Source: Elgaria multicarinata webbii (lineage: Eukaryota; Chordata; Lepidosauria; Squamata; Anguidae). From it: a DNA stretch of 64,000 nucleotides. Below the pieces are notes generated by a model. The model ran no database searches. It was not told the origin of the DNA and worked only from the letters and a program-made list of their open reading frames with translations. Below are positions 1 through 11,373 of the stretch, one piece after another (within the stretch, counting starts at the first letter, position 1; the number at the start of each line of letters is the position of its first letter). Location of the stretch: NCBI RefSeq assembly GCF_023053635.1, contig NC_086173.1, positions 146,614,697 through 146,678,696 of the forward strand, in the 5' to 3' direction. The translations under genes and the position numbers were made by a program.

Positions 1-1225
1 GGGGAGTCTCTTGGATGCCCAGATTCCATTGGACAACCAACAACATCCCTATGCCAAATCTCATGCATGAAGACCAAATCCAGATCTCTGGGATTGCCCA
101 GAAGGCCGTGTCCCTTCCCCAGGCCCCAACTCTTTAACTCTACCACATATTGTTGGGTTGTTTCTTTCCCAGCTTTTGTGCTGTTTTTTCCCATTCTAAA
201 GGTTTAAATGTGCCTTCCAAGGCTTCATTATTAGTAGTAAGAGCTTTAAGCTAAAATATGCTGACATTCTTGTTTTTTCTGACCCTGCCCCTTCTGCCCT
301 CAGCCCTGCCCAACATGAGAATGCAGCCACGAAGAGCTTCTCTAAAAACACGTGGTAGTTAAGGCATCTTACCAGATCTTTCTAAATCAAGCAAAGAAAA
401 TGAGTTCTCTCTGAGAAAACTGAAATCTATGGCATTTCGTCTGCTTTTTATCCCGGTTAAATATCCTTACATGTCTTCATTTGCTTCCATACATTCACAT
501 TTTACATTTCCTCTTAATACAATAGAGGTACAAAAACATTACCTAAATCAAAAAATATGTCTAAGTAAGATTATCAACTCTTGTCACCAAACCGGATTTC
601 TAGCTACAAAAACATCCCTATAAAAACATCAATGCATCTCATAACATGTGAGAGATGTGACAGTAACATAATGAACTCCCTGTCTCAAAGTAGTACTGCT
701 TGTGACCCTATTTCTGCCCATCAAAATCTGATGCCTTTCATTTCAGGAATCCCTTCAAGGTTGATAATATCTCTAGTTTCAAGGCTGTTGTTGTTCATAT
801 CTTAATAGCACTGTGGCCCTCTTGGTTTAAAATGTTTTGGTGCAAGAAAACCCATGGTCAGCTATTTGCCACTCTGCATCCTGGAATGGGTGGTTCCTAG
901 AATGTTAAGGGCCACACCAAGAATCCCATGGACTATGATCTGAGAGATACTCATTTTCAGCCTAAGAGCCCCAGCAGTGTGGCATTGGTGGCTGGAATAA
1001 AATTATAAACACTTAATGCAGTATATTCTTTGATACATCTGATCATGGGATCTCCCAAGTGCTTAGCTAGGTCAGGTTGGGAAATAGGGACCCCAATATT
1101 AACCCCAAGGCATTTTATCTACATACTTTTGTTATGTGAATAGAATGCCTTTTCCTCAGCTAAATTCTGATGAGTGTCATTCCCTGGGACTCCTCTTCTT
1201 GCAGCCTAACTCTCTTTAGATGATG
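1..1225. other. No gene seen
   Basis: Ordinary AT-rich intergenic sequence. No long frame, tRNA or recognisable repeat was found. A short GAT run sits at its end, next to the CR1 tail. Confidence 0.5.
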
Positions 1226-1537
1226 ATGATGATGAGGGCCAGGATCTCTTCTCGATCCTCCCAGAGTGCAGGACACGGAATAACGGGCTCAAGTTAAAGG
1301 AAGCCAGATTCCGGCTGGACATCAGGAAAAACTTCCTGACCGTTAGAGCAGTACGACAATGGAATCAGTTACCTAGGGAGGTTGTGGGCTCTCCCACACT
1401 AGAGGCCTTCAAGAGGCAGCTGGACAACCATCTGTCAAGTATGCTGTAGGGTGGACTCCTGCATTGAGCAGGGGGCTGGACTCGATGGCCTTGTAGGCCC
1501 CTTCCAACTCTGCTATTCTATGATTCTATGATTCTAA
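1226..1537 (+). mobile_element. CR1 LINE 3' end, 5'-truncated
   Basis: It carries the end of the CR1 reverse-transcriptase frame ([20 protein letters not shown]) and the short 3' UTR ending in repeated ATTCTATG units, the hallmark CR1 tail. The same tail recurs throughout the window. Confidence 0.85.
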
Positions 1538-1740
1538 GTTGTGTGGGTGTTTGTTTTTAATGAAATCCCCAAAATCACCCTTTCTCAGTCTAGTGCCCTC
1601 TGTGTTTTGGACTTGAACTCCTATCAGTTCCAGTTAGCACAGCCCATAGTTGGCAGCCCCAAATCACAGAGACAGAAAGAGAGAGAAGAGCAAGGCTGGA
1701 GGCTAGAAAGGGAGATGAAGAAGAAGGCTAGAGAAGGGAG

Positions 1741-2175
1741 AGAATATAAGTTTCATCACACCAGCATTATACTGTTCAATCACTGCGACTTGCATGCAAA
1801 GGACTCTGAAGTTTTCCAGCTTATAATCTGCTTTGACTGTCAAGTACTCCCATGCATCCTGCTATAATTGCGCTTCTTAGCCAAAAGAAGTATCGTATTT
1901 TGTACCCCTTTAAGAGCAAATCTTTTGTTGTTCTCCGAGCGGCCACTGGGGGAGCAGGAGGATGATTTGATATTTTTAAACTGCAAATTAAACAAATGCT
2001 TACATCTGCATAAGTTTTAAAGATAAAGACATCAAAATCAGCACAGTAATACATGTTAAGGACGGCTTTCAGCATACCACATTTGAATTGGATTGGGTCA
2101 TCTGTTGATTTTTAATGATTTTTTTTTTACATTTCCCCCCTTAAACCCTTTTCCTAGTATGCAAAGGATCTGAGG
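1741..2175 (+). repeat. Dispersed repeat with an inverted copy at 45838-46262
   Basis: The stretch matches, on the opposite strand, the segment at 45838-46262: shared words include ACATCTGCATAAGTTTTAAA against its complement and the TATGCAAAGGATC end. Translated scraps (SEVFQLIICF against SEVFHLIICF) agree too. The family is not recognised. Confidence 0.6.
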
Positions 2176-2207
2176 AGCACCACCACCTCCTGGGTGTGAC
2201 TTATCTA

Positions 2208-2829
2208 ACAACAACAACAGCTTTATGCTATGGGGATAATTAGAGAGAAACGGGTACACGGGATGAAGTTATCAGGGCTAGTAGCCATTGATAGCTTTCA
2301 CCTCCAGGAATTGATAGCCTTCTCCAGGGATTTATCCAACCCCCTTTTAAAGCCATCCAAATTGGTGGCCATCACTACATCTTGTGGTAGTGGGTTCCAT
2401 AATTTAACTATGTGCTGTGTGAAGAAGAACTTTGTTTTATTTGTCCTGGATCTCCCACCAATCAGCTTCATGGGATGACCCTTGGTTCTAGTATTTTGAG
2501 AGAGGGAGAAAAACGTCTCCCTATCCACATTCTTCACACTATTTTGTTCACCTCTGTCATGTCTCCCCTTAGCCTCCTTTTTTCCAAGCGAAAGAATCCC
2601 AGTTGATGTAACCTTCCCTCATAGGGGAGATGCTCCAGCCCCTTCAACATTTTAGTTGCCCTTTTCTGCACTTTCTCCAGCTCTATCATATCCTTCTTTT
2701 AGGTGTGGTGACCAGAGCTGTACACAGTATTCTAAGCGTGGTCGCACCATAGATTTGTATAAGAGCGGTATGATACTGGCCGTTTTAGCATCACTTCTTG
2801 AAGGAGCTCAGTATCAAACCATCTTCTTT
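2208..2829 (-). mobile_element. CR1-clade LINE 3' region, second subfamily
   Basis: The minus strand encodes a typical CR1-clade C-terminus (FFTQHIVKLWNPLPQDVV then FKRGLDKSL), related to but distinct from the plus-strand CR1 copies. It abuts the esterase pseudogene fragment. Confidence 0.72.
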
Positions 2830-3052
2830 AATGCTAGGATACATAAGTAATGTATAGGCAGACCCTTCATCAGCTGTGACACCAGCTAGGATGGTTTTAC
2901 TTGGTGGATCCTCAGTCTCCAAAAATGTTCGGGGCTTACTGGGAGGATCTCCCCATCTGTAGTCAATGAGGAGATAATGCTCAAGAGAGAAACTGTCTTC
3001 TGCCCAATCTCTATCCCCTGTAGGCAGCTAACCATAGCTGTGTGTGATTATC
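2830..3052 (-). pseudogene. Fragment of a sixth cholinesterase-like big exon
   Basis: Read on the minus strand, this piece lines up with the middle of the big exon of genes 1-5, from the CLQG disulfide-loop region to the [10 protein letters not shown] region around the acid of the triad. Shared nucleotide blocks include CCCTTCATCA and CCCCTGTAGGCAGCT. It has drifted and no long frame is kept; neither flank continues into further esterase sequence, a CR1-clade LINE piece abutting the lower-coordinate side. It shows that the array once reached further, or that a piece was copied out of it. Confidence 0.72.
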
Positions 3053-3336
3053 TTTAATACACCCCATTCACTCAACCTCATACACTCAACCTCATTGCAT
3101 CTTTTTTTTTTTTTTTTGGCATTATCACTTTGACAATCCAATCTGCAGCGTTGGTTATTTTAACCCATCATTGTGCTGCTTGGCAGTCATAGTAGGTTAT
3201 TTTGGTCACCTTCAGAGTTGCTTGGCAAGAGTGGTCAAAACTGCTACTGCTGCTGCTCCCCTCCAGCTTTCAGATCTTTCTGTGATCTTCCTAGCAGCTG
3301 ATTGTGCTTGCAGCCTGGCCTGACCCTAACCCTTCC

Positions 3337-4305
3337 CCCAGCAGACCAAGGGTCTGATCTTGATAGGCTGGAGTGCTGGGCTGAAAACAACAGAATGAAA
3401 TTTAATAGGGATAAATGCCAAGTTCTACATCTAGGAAATAGAAACCAAAGGCACAGTTACAAGATGGGGGATACTTGGCTCAGCAATACTACAAACGAGA
3501 AGGATCTTGGAATTGTTGTAGATCACAAGCTGAATATGAGCCAACAGTGTGATATGGCTGCAAGAAAGGCAAATGCTATTTTGGGCTGCATAGCTTCCAA
3601 ATCATGTGAGGTACTGGTTCCTCTCTATTTGGCCCTGGTTAGGCCTCATCTAGAGTATTGTGTCCAGTTCTGGGCTCCACAATTCAAGAAGGACGCAGAC
3701 AAGCTGGAGCGTGTTCAGAGGAGGGCAACCATGATGATCAGGGGTCTGGAAACAAAGCCCTATGAAGAGAGACTGAATGAACTGGGCATGTTTAGCCTGG
3801 AGAAGAGAAGATTGAGGAGAGACATGGGCCATAGCTAGACCTAAGGTTTATCCCAGGATCATCCTGGGTTCGTCCCTGCCTGAGCGCTGGATGCCCTGTG
3901 TGGCACTTAGATGAACAGGTTTGACCCCAGGCCAATCCTGGGATAAACCTTAGGTCTAGCTATAGCCATGATAGCACTCTTCAAATACTTAAAAGGTTGT
4001 CACACAGAGGAGGGCCAGGATCTCTTCTCGATCCTGCCGGTGTGCAGGACATGGAATAATGGGCTCAAGTTAAAGGAAGCCAGATTCCAGCTGGACATCA
4101 GGAAAAACTTCCTGACTGTTAGAGCAGTACAACAATGGAATCAGTTACCTAGGGGGGTTGTGGGCTCTCCCACACTAGAAACATTCAAAAGGCAACTGGA
4201 CAAGCATCTGTCAGGGGTGCTTTAGGGTGAATTCCTGCATTGAGCAGGGGGTTGGACTCGATGGCCTTGTAGGCCCCTTCCAACTCTGTTATTCTATGAT
4301 TCTAG
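3337..4305 (+). mobile_element. CR1 LINE, about 0.8 kb of 3' end with a nested element
   Basis: The frame shows reverse-transcriptase C-terminal blocks ([16 protein letters not shown], then [18 protein letters not shown], then [10 protein letters not shown]-like sequence) and ends in the ATTCTATGATTCT tail. A foldback element (3827-3967) splits it within the sequence GACATGATAGC. Confidence 0.88.
3827..3967. mobile_element. Harbinger-like foldback element nested in CR1
   Basis: Inverted ends GGCCATAGCTAGACCTAAGG and its complement; flanked by ATG on both sides (3824-3826 and 3968-3970), a 3-base target duplication. The CR1 consensus across the site (compare other CR1 tails) lacks it. A relative is at 12158-12299. 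Confidence 0.72.
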
Positions 4306-4313
4306 TCTAGCAC

Positions 4314-4420
4314 TCTGTTCACACAGTGGCCAACCAGCTGTTGACCACGGACCAACAGCACCCTCCCACCCATGTTTTGTGCTATAGCGCAAAACACTGT
4401 CTTTCCATGTATGAGACTAT
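4314..4420 (+). repeat. Fragment of a dispersed retroposon-like repeat (family X)
   Basis: It contains CTGTTCACACAGTGGCCAAC and CCCTCCCACCCATGTT, shared with 12772, 25052, 27784, 40555 and 43858. Family X begins with a conserved CATAAGAAGAGCCCTGCTGG and looks like the 3' end of a retroposon. Confidence 0.55.
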
Positions 4421-4597
4421 ACAAAATTCAAGGTATGAAAAGTCATCATGGAAATATGCTACAAAACACATGGGGCAGAGGGGAAAGGGGAAAATAATAA
4501 TAAAAATAAAGAAGATACATAACACTACGTCTAATAACTGGTGCACACCAGCTTACTGCCTCAAATACCTAACAGAACAAGTCTGTATGAGACGGGA

Positions 4598-4690
4598 ACT
4601 ACAGTACTGCTTTAAAATGTTTTATAACAGTAGTGACAACTCTTGGGGCCCAGGACACTCTCCATATACAGTTTTCAAACCATTTTCAAA
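4598..4690. repeat. Degenerate copy of the GGGGGATCTACACT foldback element
   Basis: Retains CTTTAAAATG, GGGCCCAGGACAC and ACAGTTTTCAAA blocks of the element intact at 19753, 36077 and 59335. It lies just downstream of the gene 1 stop. Confidence 0.5.
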
Positions 4691-4772
4691 GTGTCATATA
4701 TTCTAGCATTTAATTTGTTCCATGTTTCAGGATTTCCTCACACAGTGAATAGTGGCACTGTGTTTGCATGTA

Positions 4773-4900
4773 TCAGTTATGACTTCCATTTGCACTTGAT
4801 GTTTGATGTGAAATCTTTTGCATTCCACTTATTAAAATTCTTGTCTCATTCTTCAGGTCTTTCTCCAAAATGGGTGGAGCAGAATGATCTTGGGATTTCT
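4773..4900 (-). CDS. BCHE-like: Gene 1, last coding exon (C-terminal tail)
   Basis: A strong polypyrimidine tract and TTTGCAG precede the exon. The split codon makes Gln and the frame runs 41 more residues to TGA at 4775-4773. The tail begins [15 protein letters not shown], is polar, and has no Cys, no Trp-rich amphipathic helix and no ER-retention end. Homologous exons of genes 2 and 3 stop earlier, after NETRT. Confidence 0.82.
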
Positions 4901-7900
4901 CTGCAAAGAAAAAAAAACTCATCAAGAAAGGGCCAAATAATCCTTCAAACAGAAGATCACATAGGTTTCCTAACTTTTGTTTTCAATGGAAAGGCATCCA
5001 CAGAGGACTGCATTAATGTGACCAAAACATTTTTGCAACTTCATGATTCACACAGGTGCACTCATCGAGAATGCAGGACCAGCTGGATGCAGCCAGACAG
5101 AAGGGGATGTGGCTGTAGAATCATAGAATCATAGAATAGAAAGTTGGAAGGGGCCTCCAAGGCCATCAAGTCCAACCCCCTGCTCATTGCAGGAATCTTC
5201 CTTAAAGCATACAGGCCTTAAAGCATTTAGGTCTGTACAATGGGTCCAGACCTAAATCGGATGCCCTGTAATCAGTGAAGTTGTACGACCTTGTTCTAAA
5301 GCAATCTCTCTTTCTCCACATGAGAACCTACAATTCTGAGCACACAATTAATACAAATCAAGAACTCTCTAGGTCAGCCTTCTGCCACCCATAGCCCCTC
5401 CCCCCAGCCTTTTGGACTGACTACAACTCCTATCACCCCAGTCAGAATGGGCAATAGCCCCATAGTCAAGAATCCCGGGTTAGCATCCGAAACATCTGGA
5501 GGTACCATTTGTAGGAAAGTGGATCTAAGTCCACACAGCAGATGGTTGATGTTGATTACATTCCTACCCATTTCTATTTCTCATCTGAGGATTGTGTGGG
5601 TCTTTACGGTCATGGAGGTGCAGGTTCTGATCAGGATCCCATTAGCTGCAAAATCTACTTATACTCTCATACTCCATGGATCTGAACTCACGTGTGTGTG
5701 TAGCATTGAACAGGTGTGTTGCCAAGAAGTCGCATTGTGGGTTGGGTGATAACTGCTTAAGCTGTGGTGCCTCTGCACTGATGTGGAAGAATTTCCGCTC
5801 AGTAGAATTGTAGAGTGGCCACTGTTCCTCTTTTGGTTTGGAACCGGTGGGATTCCTGTGGATGAAATGAAGAAATCCTGGTTGGATTACAGCCAGAGAG
5901 TATACTACTAGTTTATACAGAGTATACACTGCTGTACATGAAGTAGAATTAATGTCACCACATTCAGCGTCAAATCCAACCAAACCATTTTCAGAGTTGA
6001 GTTCTTTTTTTAAAAAAAAGTGTGCCAAAAGTGTGATGTGGCTGCAAAAAAGCAAATGCTACTTTGTGCTGCATTAATAGAAGTATAAAGCTCCATCCGA
6101 TGAGTGTTTTATTGCACGCTCATTACTGGGCACTCATGGAGTTTGCTCAGGTCCCTCACATGATGTCATCTGCCTCCCCCGTGCCTTCCGCCCCTTCTGG
6201 CAGTTATACCTTCCACACTGACATCTGCTACATTCCTGATACTAGAGCAATAGCATATGTATTATGATTCAACACATGTGAGGAGTTTCACATTTTAAAC
6301 TCAATTAAGGTGCAACCCTATGCATGTTTAGAAAGAAAAACGTCCTACAATTCTCAGTATATCCCAGCCAGCCATGGCTTTTATGACTATGCACCTTCAC
6401 TTCAGATGGTGTGCTGGTGATTATTTTGAGTTTATTATTTCGCTTGGGTGGAGAAGGACAATGAGTCCTTCCCTCCCACCTTCCCTCATTCAGAACCACA
6501 TCACCCAGGTAACCCTGGTTTTATGGGATGGGGAAAAAGACAACACTTTCCCTTGGGTTTCATCTGAATTCACTAACCAATCTCTAAATTAAGAAAGAGT
6601 GTCCATTACAAAAGTACTACAAAGACAAGAAGGAAAGCAAAGATGGGCACACCACCCCGCACACGCCCCATGCACCACTCGCAGGACCCCTGCCACTTAC
6701 CTGCCCATGTTCGGCTCCCTAGTTGAGACAGCAGATGGTCCTCAGGTGTCTGGGGAGGGCGACTGGCTGCCCAATTCCTCAGCGAACCACCATGTTGCCT
6801 AAAAATGGCAGCTCATTGCTTTACGTAAATGATGTTTTAGGCAAATGACATCCTTGAAACAGCCATTTATGAAAGATTACATTTGTGTAAAGTGTCTTTT
6901 ACGTAAATCAGGCAACTGCACAACTCTCACTGAGTCCAGGCCACCAGCTCAACCAGGAAACCAAATATGGCAGGCAAATAGCAGCTGTCTTCAGATGGGA
7001 GTTCAGCAGATTCCACCATCCTCTCCAAAGGCACAAAAACAAAATACAAAACTTACCTACTATAAGTTCAATTAGTTCTTCAATAAAATGCCAAGAATGG
7101 AAACACAAGGCACCTCTAAACATTTAGAAATATCAGGAACCCACTGAGAATGACCTTCCCCCAGCCAAGTAGTGCATACATCTCAGGGGGGAAAGACACT
7201 GAACAATATCTCAATGTCACAGTGCCATTTACTGCTTTGCCACTGGCAGCATGATGTCTTAAGCCATTTTTCACCACAGTCTAGGGTTCACTGTTACTGA
7301 AGCAAGATTTGAATCTGGTTCGGTGTGAGTCTCCAGTCTGAACTACGCTTGGGTCTGTCCAGGATTCTGTCTTCAAACTCAAATCTTACTTTGAACTGGA
7401 ACTCCCACTAGAAGCACCTGCTTAGGATTCAACTATGAGTGCCACCTGGAAGAGAACAAGTTCATCCCTTACCCAGTTCTGGCAAACTCTGCCCAATATC
7501 CCATCATTTTGCGACTCAGTGCAATATCAACCTCTGATTGGTTTGTTCCCAACAAGGTTGCCAGGGTTCCAAACAAGTAAGGCACCTCAGCTCCATGGGG
7601 TGTCCCTATCCACTCAGGCCACTCAGCGCCAAATATGTGGCCCTTGAAGGAATAAACATACACAGGATTCCCAGCTTCTGCCATCTTGGAAGCAATTTCA
7701 GTCACTGGACACACAAACAAGCAATCTCTAAAATATTGAGCCAAGATCCAATGGTACCATTCTGGCTCATGGCCACTATCGCTGTATCTCAGTGCTATAG
7801 TCTTCACGACATCTTCATCATGCGTTGTTGAAGTAAACCCTTGAACAAGCTGTTCCCAGGTTAGTTTCCCATCATTTGACTTGATATTAGGAAACACAAT

Positions 7901-8926
7901 TAACACAAAGACAGATCCTTCATCAAGGGTGACGCCAGTGAGAACTGGTTTAGCTTGAACAGCTCCACTCTCCAGAAGCTTCCGTGGTTCATTGAGGAGG
8001 AAGTCCTCATCCGTTGTCACTGAGGAGAGATAATTCAGAACGGACAACTCCTTGTGCCCAATAGTGTTCCCCTGTAGGCAGCTCACCAAAGCACTGTGAT
8101 TTTGTTCAGTACATCCCAACTTGGTGCCTATAATTAAGGCATTCGACTTGGCATCTTCAGGATCTTTCCAAGCCCAGGGGGCATTGGGAGCTCCACTCTG
8201 GAGCACAGCATGGGCAAAAAGGGGTTGGCTTGCTGGTGACAGCAGATGGAAACCTACTGAGGCTCCTCCAGCACTGTGGCCAAAGAGAGTCAACAGAGCT
8301 GGATCACCGCCAAAGACCGCTGCGTTCTCCTTGACCCACTTCAGAGCCAGCCATTGGTCCCACAAGCCAACATTTCCTGGAGCATCTGGTGGAAAGTACA
8401 GAAAACCCAGAACCCCCAAGCGGTAGTTCATGGAGGCCACAATGACATTCTCTGTAGCAGCTAAGAATGCTCCATTGTAGATATCTAGTGAGGCTGTGCC
8501 AGTGATAAAACCACCACCATAGATCCAAACCAGGACAGGAACTGGCATTGAGGGCCGTGGATGGGGCACCCAGATGTTGAGAAAGAGACAGTCCTCAGAA
8601 AGTGGGGTGTTGGCAGCCAATATCGCAGCATCTGGGTAGCTAGAATCTTCTTGGGGACAAGAGTTGCCATAGGTGGTGGCCTCCAAGACATGGCTCCATG
8701 ACTGATGTGGGCGGGGCTTCTGGAAACGCAGTTTCCCCACAGGGGGCTCAGCATAGGGGATGCCCAGATATGCCGTCACAGAGCAAGAGCCAGCCGGGAC
8801 TTGCTTGCCTTTAACCGGGCCACTGCTGGTCACCACCACAGTGTCATCTTCAGAGGCAAAACTTGAGGCCAATAGGCAGAGGAGGAGGAAGAGGGGACAC
8901 ATAAATGAAGAGAAGATACCAGGCAT
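4773..8926 (-). CDS. BCHE-like: Cholinesterase-like secreted hydrolase, gene 1 of 5 (three coding exons)
   Basis: Coding exons are 8926-7473, 5855-5692 and 4900-4773, giving 581 residues. The first Met is the ATG at 8926, five bases after a splice acceptor; the open frame further upstream begins with TTG inside the intron. Residues 1-25 form a hydrophobic signal peptide and the mature protein begins EDDTVVV, like BChE EDDIII. The alpha/beta-hydrolase triad is Ser218 (in GHSAG), Glu336 (in LDEGS) and His444 (in TPHGAE), with the GGGF oxyanion motif. Cysteines matching the three BChE disulfide pairs are present. The family hydrolyses carboxylic esters, choline esters in BChE itself. Oddities: the residue before the active Ser is His instead of Glu; the Trp82 equivalent is Leu (codon 8618-8620, TTG where the paralogs have TGG); there is an extra Cys in AGSCSV. 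The tail is the longest of the set (ends ANGSHN), hydrophilic, without the aromatic tetramerisation helix. Secreted esterase is secure; substrate is unknown. Confidence 0.9.
5114..5215 (-). mobile_element. CR1 tail in gene 1 intron 3
   Basis: Starts with AGAATCATAGAATCATAGAA and continues with the complement of the CR1 3' UTR (GGGGTTGGACTTGATGG on the minus strand). About 100 bases long. Confidence 0.8.
5692..5855 (-). CDS. BCHE-like: Gene 1, 164-base exon (BCHE exon 3 equivalent)
   Basis: The acceptor reads ATCCACAG before GAATCCCACC and the donor is GTGAGT. It completes the split Gly codon left by the big exon (phase 2) and ends in phase 1, as in vertebrate BCHE. It encodes [19 protein letters not shown] and, further on, PQCDFL, whose Cys aligns with Cys519 of BChE. 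Confidence 0.9.
6064..7440. other. Gene 1 intron 2: mostly unremarkable
   Basis: Contains a short dispersed repeat at about 6088-6200 (ATTGCACGCTCATTACTGG) shared with 15885-16000. The part near 7065-7110 matches the flank of the Harbinger-like element in gene 4 and appears to be the unoccupied form of that site. No coding signal. Confidence 0.45.
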
Positions 8927-8931
8927 AGTAG

Positions 8932-9282
8932 CTGTGGTTGAAAGAAACAAGAGTTGTTACAGAAGACACAGTGTATTTTCTTTAATGATGCCTGCCCCAA
9001 AGTAACAACCTGAAAGCAAAAGTTAAGAAGGGAAGGCATGTCAGCATGTTACAAGAAAAAGAAGCTATTTTTGTGGCACTAGTTTAAAGACTAATGGTAG
9101 AGCTCACAAATGTGGGCTTTGTATTAACATATCCGTCGCTCTACACTGTCCATTGAGACTTTTGTCTCCAACTTGTTATTACCAAGAGAATGATTTGCAT
9201 ATGCTATCTCTGCTTTCAGATTGTAGTTTGTTATGTCTTAATTGCTCCTCACCTAACAGTCCCTTTGTTCCCAACACGCGTG

Positions 9283-9317
<35 letters not shown>

Positions 9318-9560
9318 TGTGTGTGTGTGTGTATAATAAAATATTTCTTTTTCCTTTAATGAGGGGCAGAAAACCTGTGGCCATGCTTGTCTTTTTCATC
9401 AACACAAACTTCTTGGGGTGGACAGAACATATTTACAGTTTTACAAGGTGTTCCAGGGGTTGCATTTTAAAGTCAAAACTTTCTTTTTCTCACTTTGTTT
9501 TTCTACAAGTAATAGCTATTGGAAGCAGCTAGAAAATACAACTGGAGCCATGCATGTTGG
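8932..9560 (-). promoter_or_regulatory. Conserved 5' flank shared by all five genes (exon 1 or promoter not resolved)
   Basis: A few hundred bases upstream of each big exon are alignable among genes 1-5 (about 8950-9250, 24460-24830, 40010-40340, 52470-52740, 63015-63290), sharing blocks such as CATTGAGACTTTTGTCTGCA-like words. In BCHE the first exon is non-coding, so the 5' UTR exon and promoter may lie here or further up, but no TATA box or donor could be chosen. Treat this as a candidate region only. Confidence 0.3.
9279..9332. repeat. CA then GT dinucleotide repeat
   Basis: An (AC)n run turns directly into (GT)n, forming a palindromic microsatellite just upstream of gene 1. Confidence 0.9.
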
Positions 9561-9849
9561 AAATGTGGCCTTCACTGACAGTGTCACAGTATGAGAAAAA
9601 AGATGGCTGCCTGACAAGATACGTATTTTGATACGACAGAGATTCTGCCCAACAAGTCAACTATCCTGATATAATGCGGTTCAGTGGGTAGTTCATCTGG
9701 ACAGAGAGACGGTGTTCAACCTGTTCTAGATAGAGTTGCACTCCCAAAGGGTCACGTTTAAAGCCTGTGTGTACTCTTAGATATTAGATATAGGATATTC
9801 TATTGTATATGGGCACTAAACCTTTATACAGTTGTTGAGGAACATGGGT

Positions 9850-10370
9850 GGGAGAGAGCTGTTGCACGCACCATGTCCTTCTTGTGGGTCTCTGATCGAC
9901 AGCTGGTTGGCCATTGTGTGAACAGAAAGCTGGCTAGATGGACCCTTGGTCTGATCCATCAGGGCTCATCTTGTTTTCATTGGAGACCCAGGTAGCCTCT
10001 GCAACAACTATTTTCATCTGCTTTATTTGATGCGCTAGACACAAGCTGGACACAATAATACATGCTCTGGTACTATCTAACATTGATTACTGTAATGTGT
10101 TGTACATGGGACCAATGTCCTTGCACACTGTGGTCCTGTTCTTCGCAGCACAGCTATTATTTTGAAAGCTTTAAAATCACACATTCAGTGTACTCAAATA
10201 TGTAATATCATACCCAGTTTGGCTCTTCGTTGCTTTTCCCAAAGAAAAGGTCAGGCTATGGATCCATCTAGCTCAACTTTTTCAACGCTGATTAACAGCA
10301 GTACTCCAGGGTTTCAGACAGGAGTTTTTCCAGCCCTACGTGGAAAACCATGCAAACCAGGTGCTCTACC
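9850..10370 (-). repeat. Old retroposon remnants upstream of gene 1
   Basis: An antisense family X piece (GTTGGCCATTGTGTGAACAG) is followed by an L2-like scrap (ATTGATTACTGTAATGTGTT) and by the TCCATCTAGCTCAA and CCAGGGTTTCAGACAGGAG repeat that recurs at 41195 and 53643. Confidence 0.55.
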
Positions 10371-10858
10371 TGTCAAAATACAACTTTGCTCTGCTCAACA
10401 GTTCAAAGACGACAGCTCTGTTTACCAACCTTGGATTCCTTCTGCAAACATACAACTCTGATCACTCACCACTCCGGAACCTGGTATTTCAACACTTCCT
10501 TGTTCCAGCTTTCTTTTAGACTCCCACCCTGATATAGTAGGCTCCACAGCCCACTGTTATTGCAACCATAGGCCAGGAAGGGTCATCAGCATCAAAGTGA
10601 TACCCTAGCTGCATATAAGCTCAAAAAGTGGGTTGTATCCTATTGCAAGGGCAGATACCTGCTGCTCTTTGCCACTCCCTTAAAAAAAAAACACCTTAAA
10701 TCCAGTAGATATGGTTTCTCATGTACACTGGGGCATAAGCTGTATTTCTCCAAGAAATTTGAAAGAATAATAACTTAAAAACAGTGCTAGAAATTGTGGT
10801 TCCTATATTTGGTTCTTCTGCAGTCTTTTTGGCCTTTCCCCAAGCAACTCTCTTCTGA

Positions 10859-11373
10859 GGCCTTTGCTAGACCTACCTGAAAATCCGGGGGAGAGGAGGG
10901 AAGACCTCACATTGTAAATAACGTGAGATCTCACCCTCATTTAAACGCAAGGAGCAACGACCTCAAGAAGAGGGGCGTCGCGCCCACCATTAAAAAAATT
11001 TTTTTTAAGAGGCAGGAGTGCTCCAGCGACAACCAGTGAGTGTTTTTTTTAAAAAAAAAATGATTTCACCGCTCCCCGCACCCTAACCCCGATGGGCGCA
11101 GTGCTCCTGAGAAGCGCTGCACCCTGTGCACAGCTCACGGCTCCACGTGAGTAATTGCGCGGAGCTGGGTAAAGCCGCAGAAACAAGCCACATGCTCGAG
11201 ATCTCGGGCTCAGCCCAAGAACGCGGGAAAAACTGGGGCCAAAGGGTAGGGCTGTATCCCGGGGCCAGGGAGGGATGATCCCTCCCTGATCCCGGGATGC
11301 CCTGTGCGTCATCTGGACACACAGGGATGATCCCAGGTATCAGCCCAGGATACAGCCTGATCTAGCAAAGGCC
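10859..11373. mobile_element. Harbinger-like foldback element with TGA target duplication
   Basis: Inverted ends GGCCTTTGCTAGACC and GATCTAGCAAAGGCC, flanked by TGA at 10856-10858 and 11374-11376. GC-rich interior, no transposase frame. Relatives are at 50306-50823 (gene 4) and, partial, up to about 61340 (gene 5). Confidence 0.75.

Noticed and set aside
4773-8926. Liver carboxylesterase as the gene family
   Set aside because: Carboxylesterase genes split this region into many exons and usually end in an ER-retention signal; the single giant exon, intron phases, EDD start and disulfide positions fit BCHE.
9190-9197. Octamer-like ATTTGCAT upstream of gene 1
   Set aside because: Not kept in the other four flanks (gene 2 has ATCTGCAT), so it is not a credible shared promoter element.
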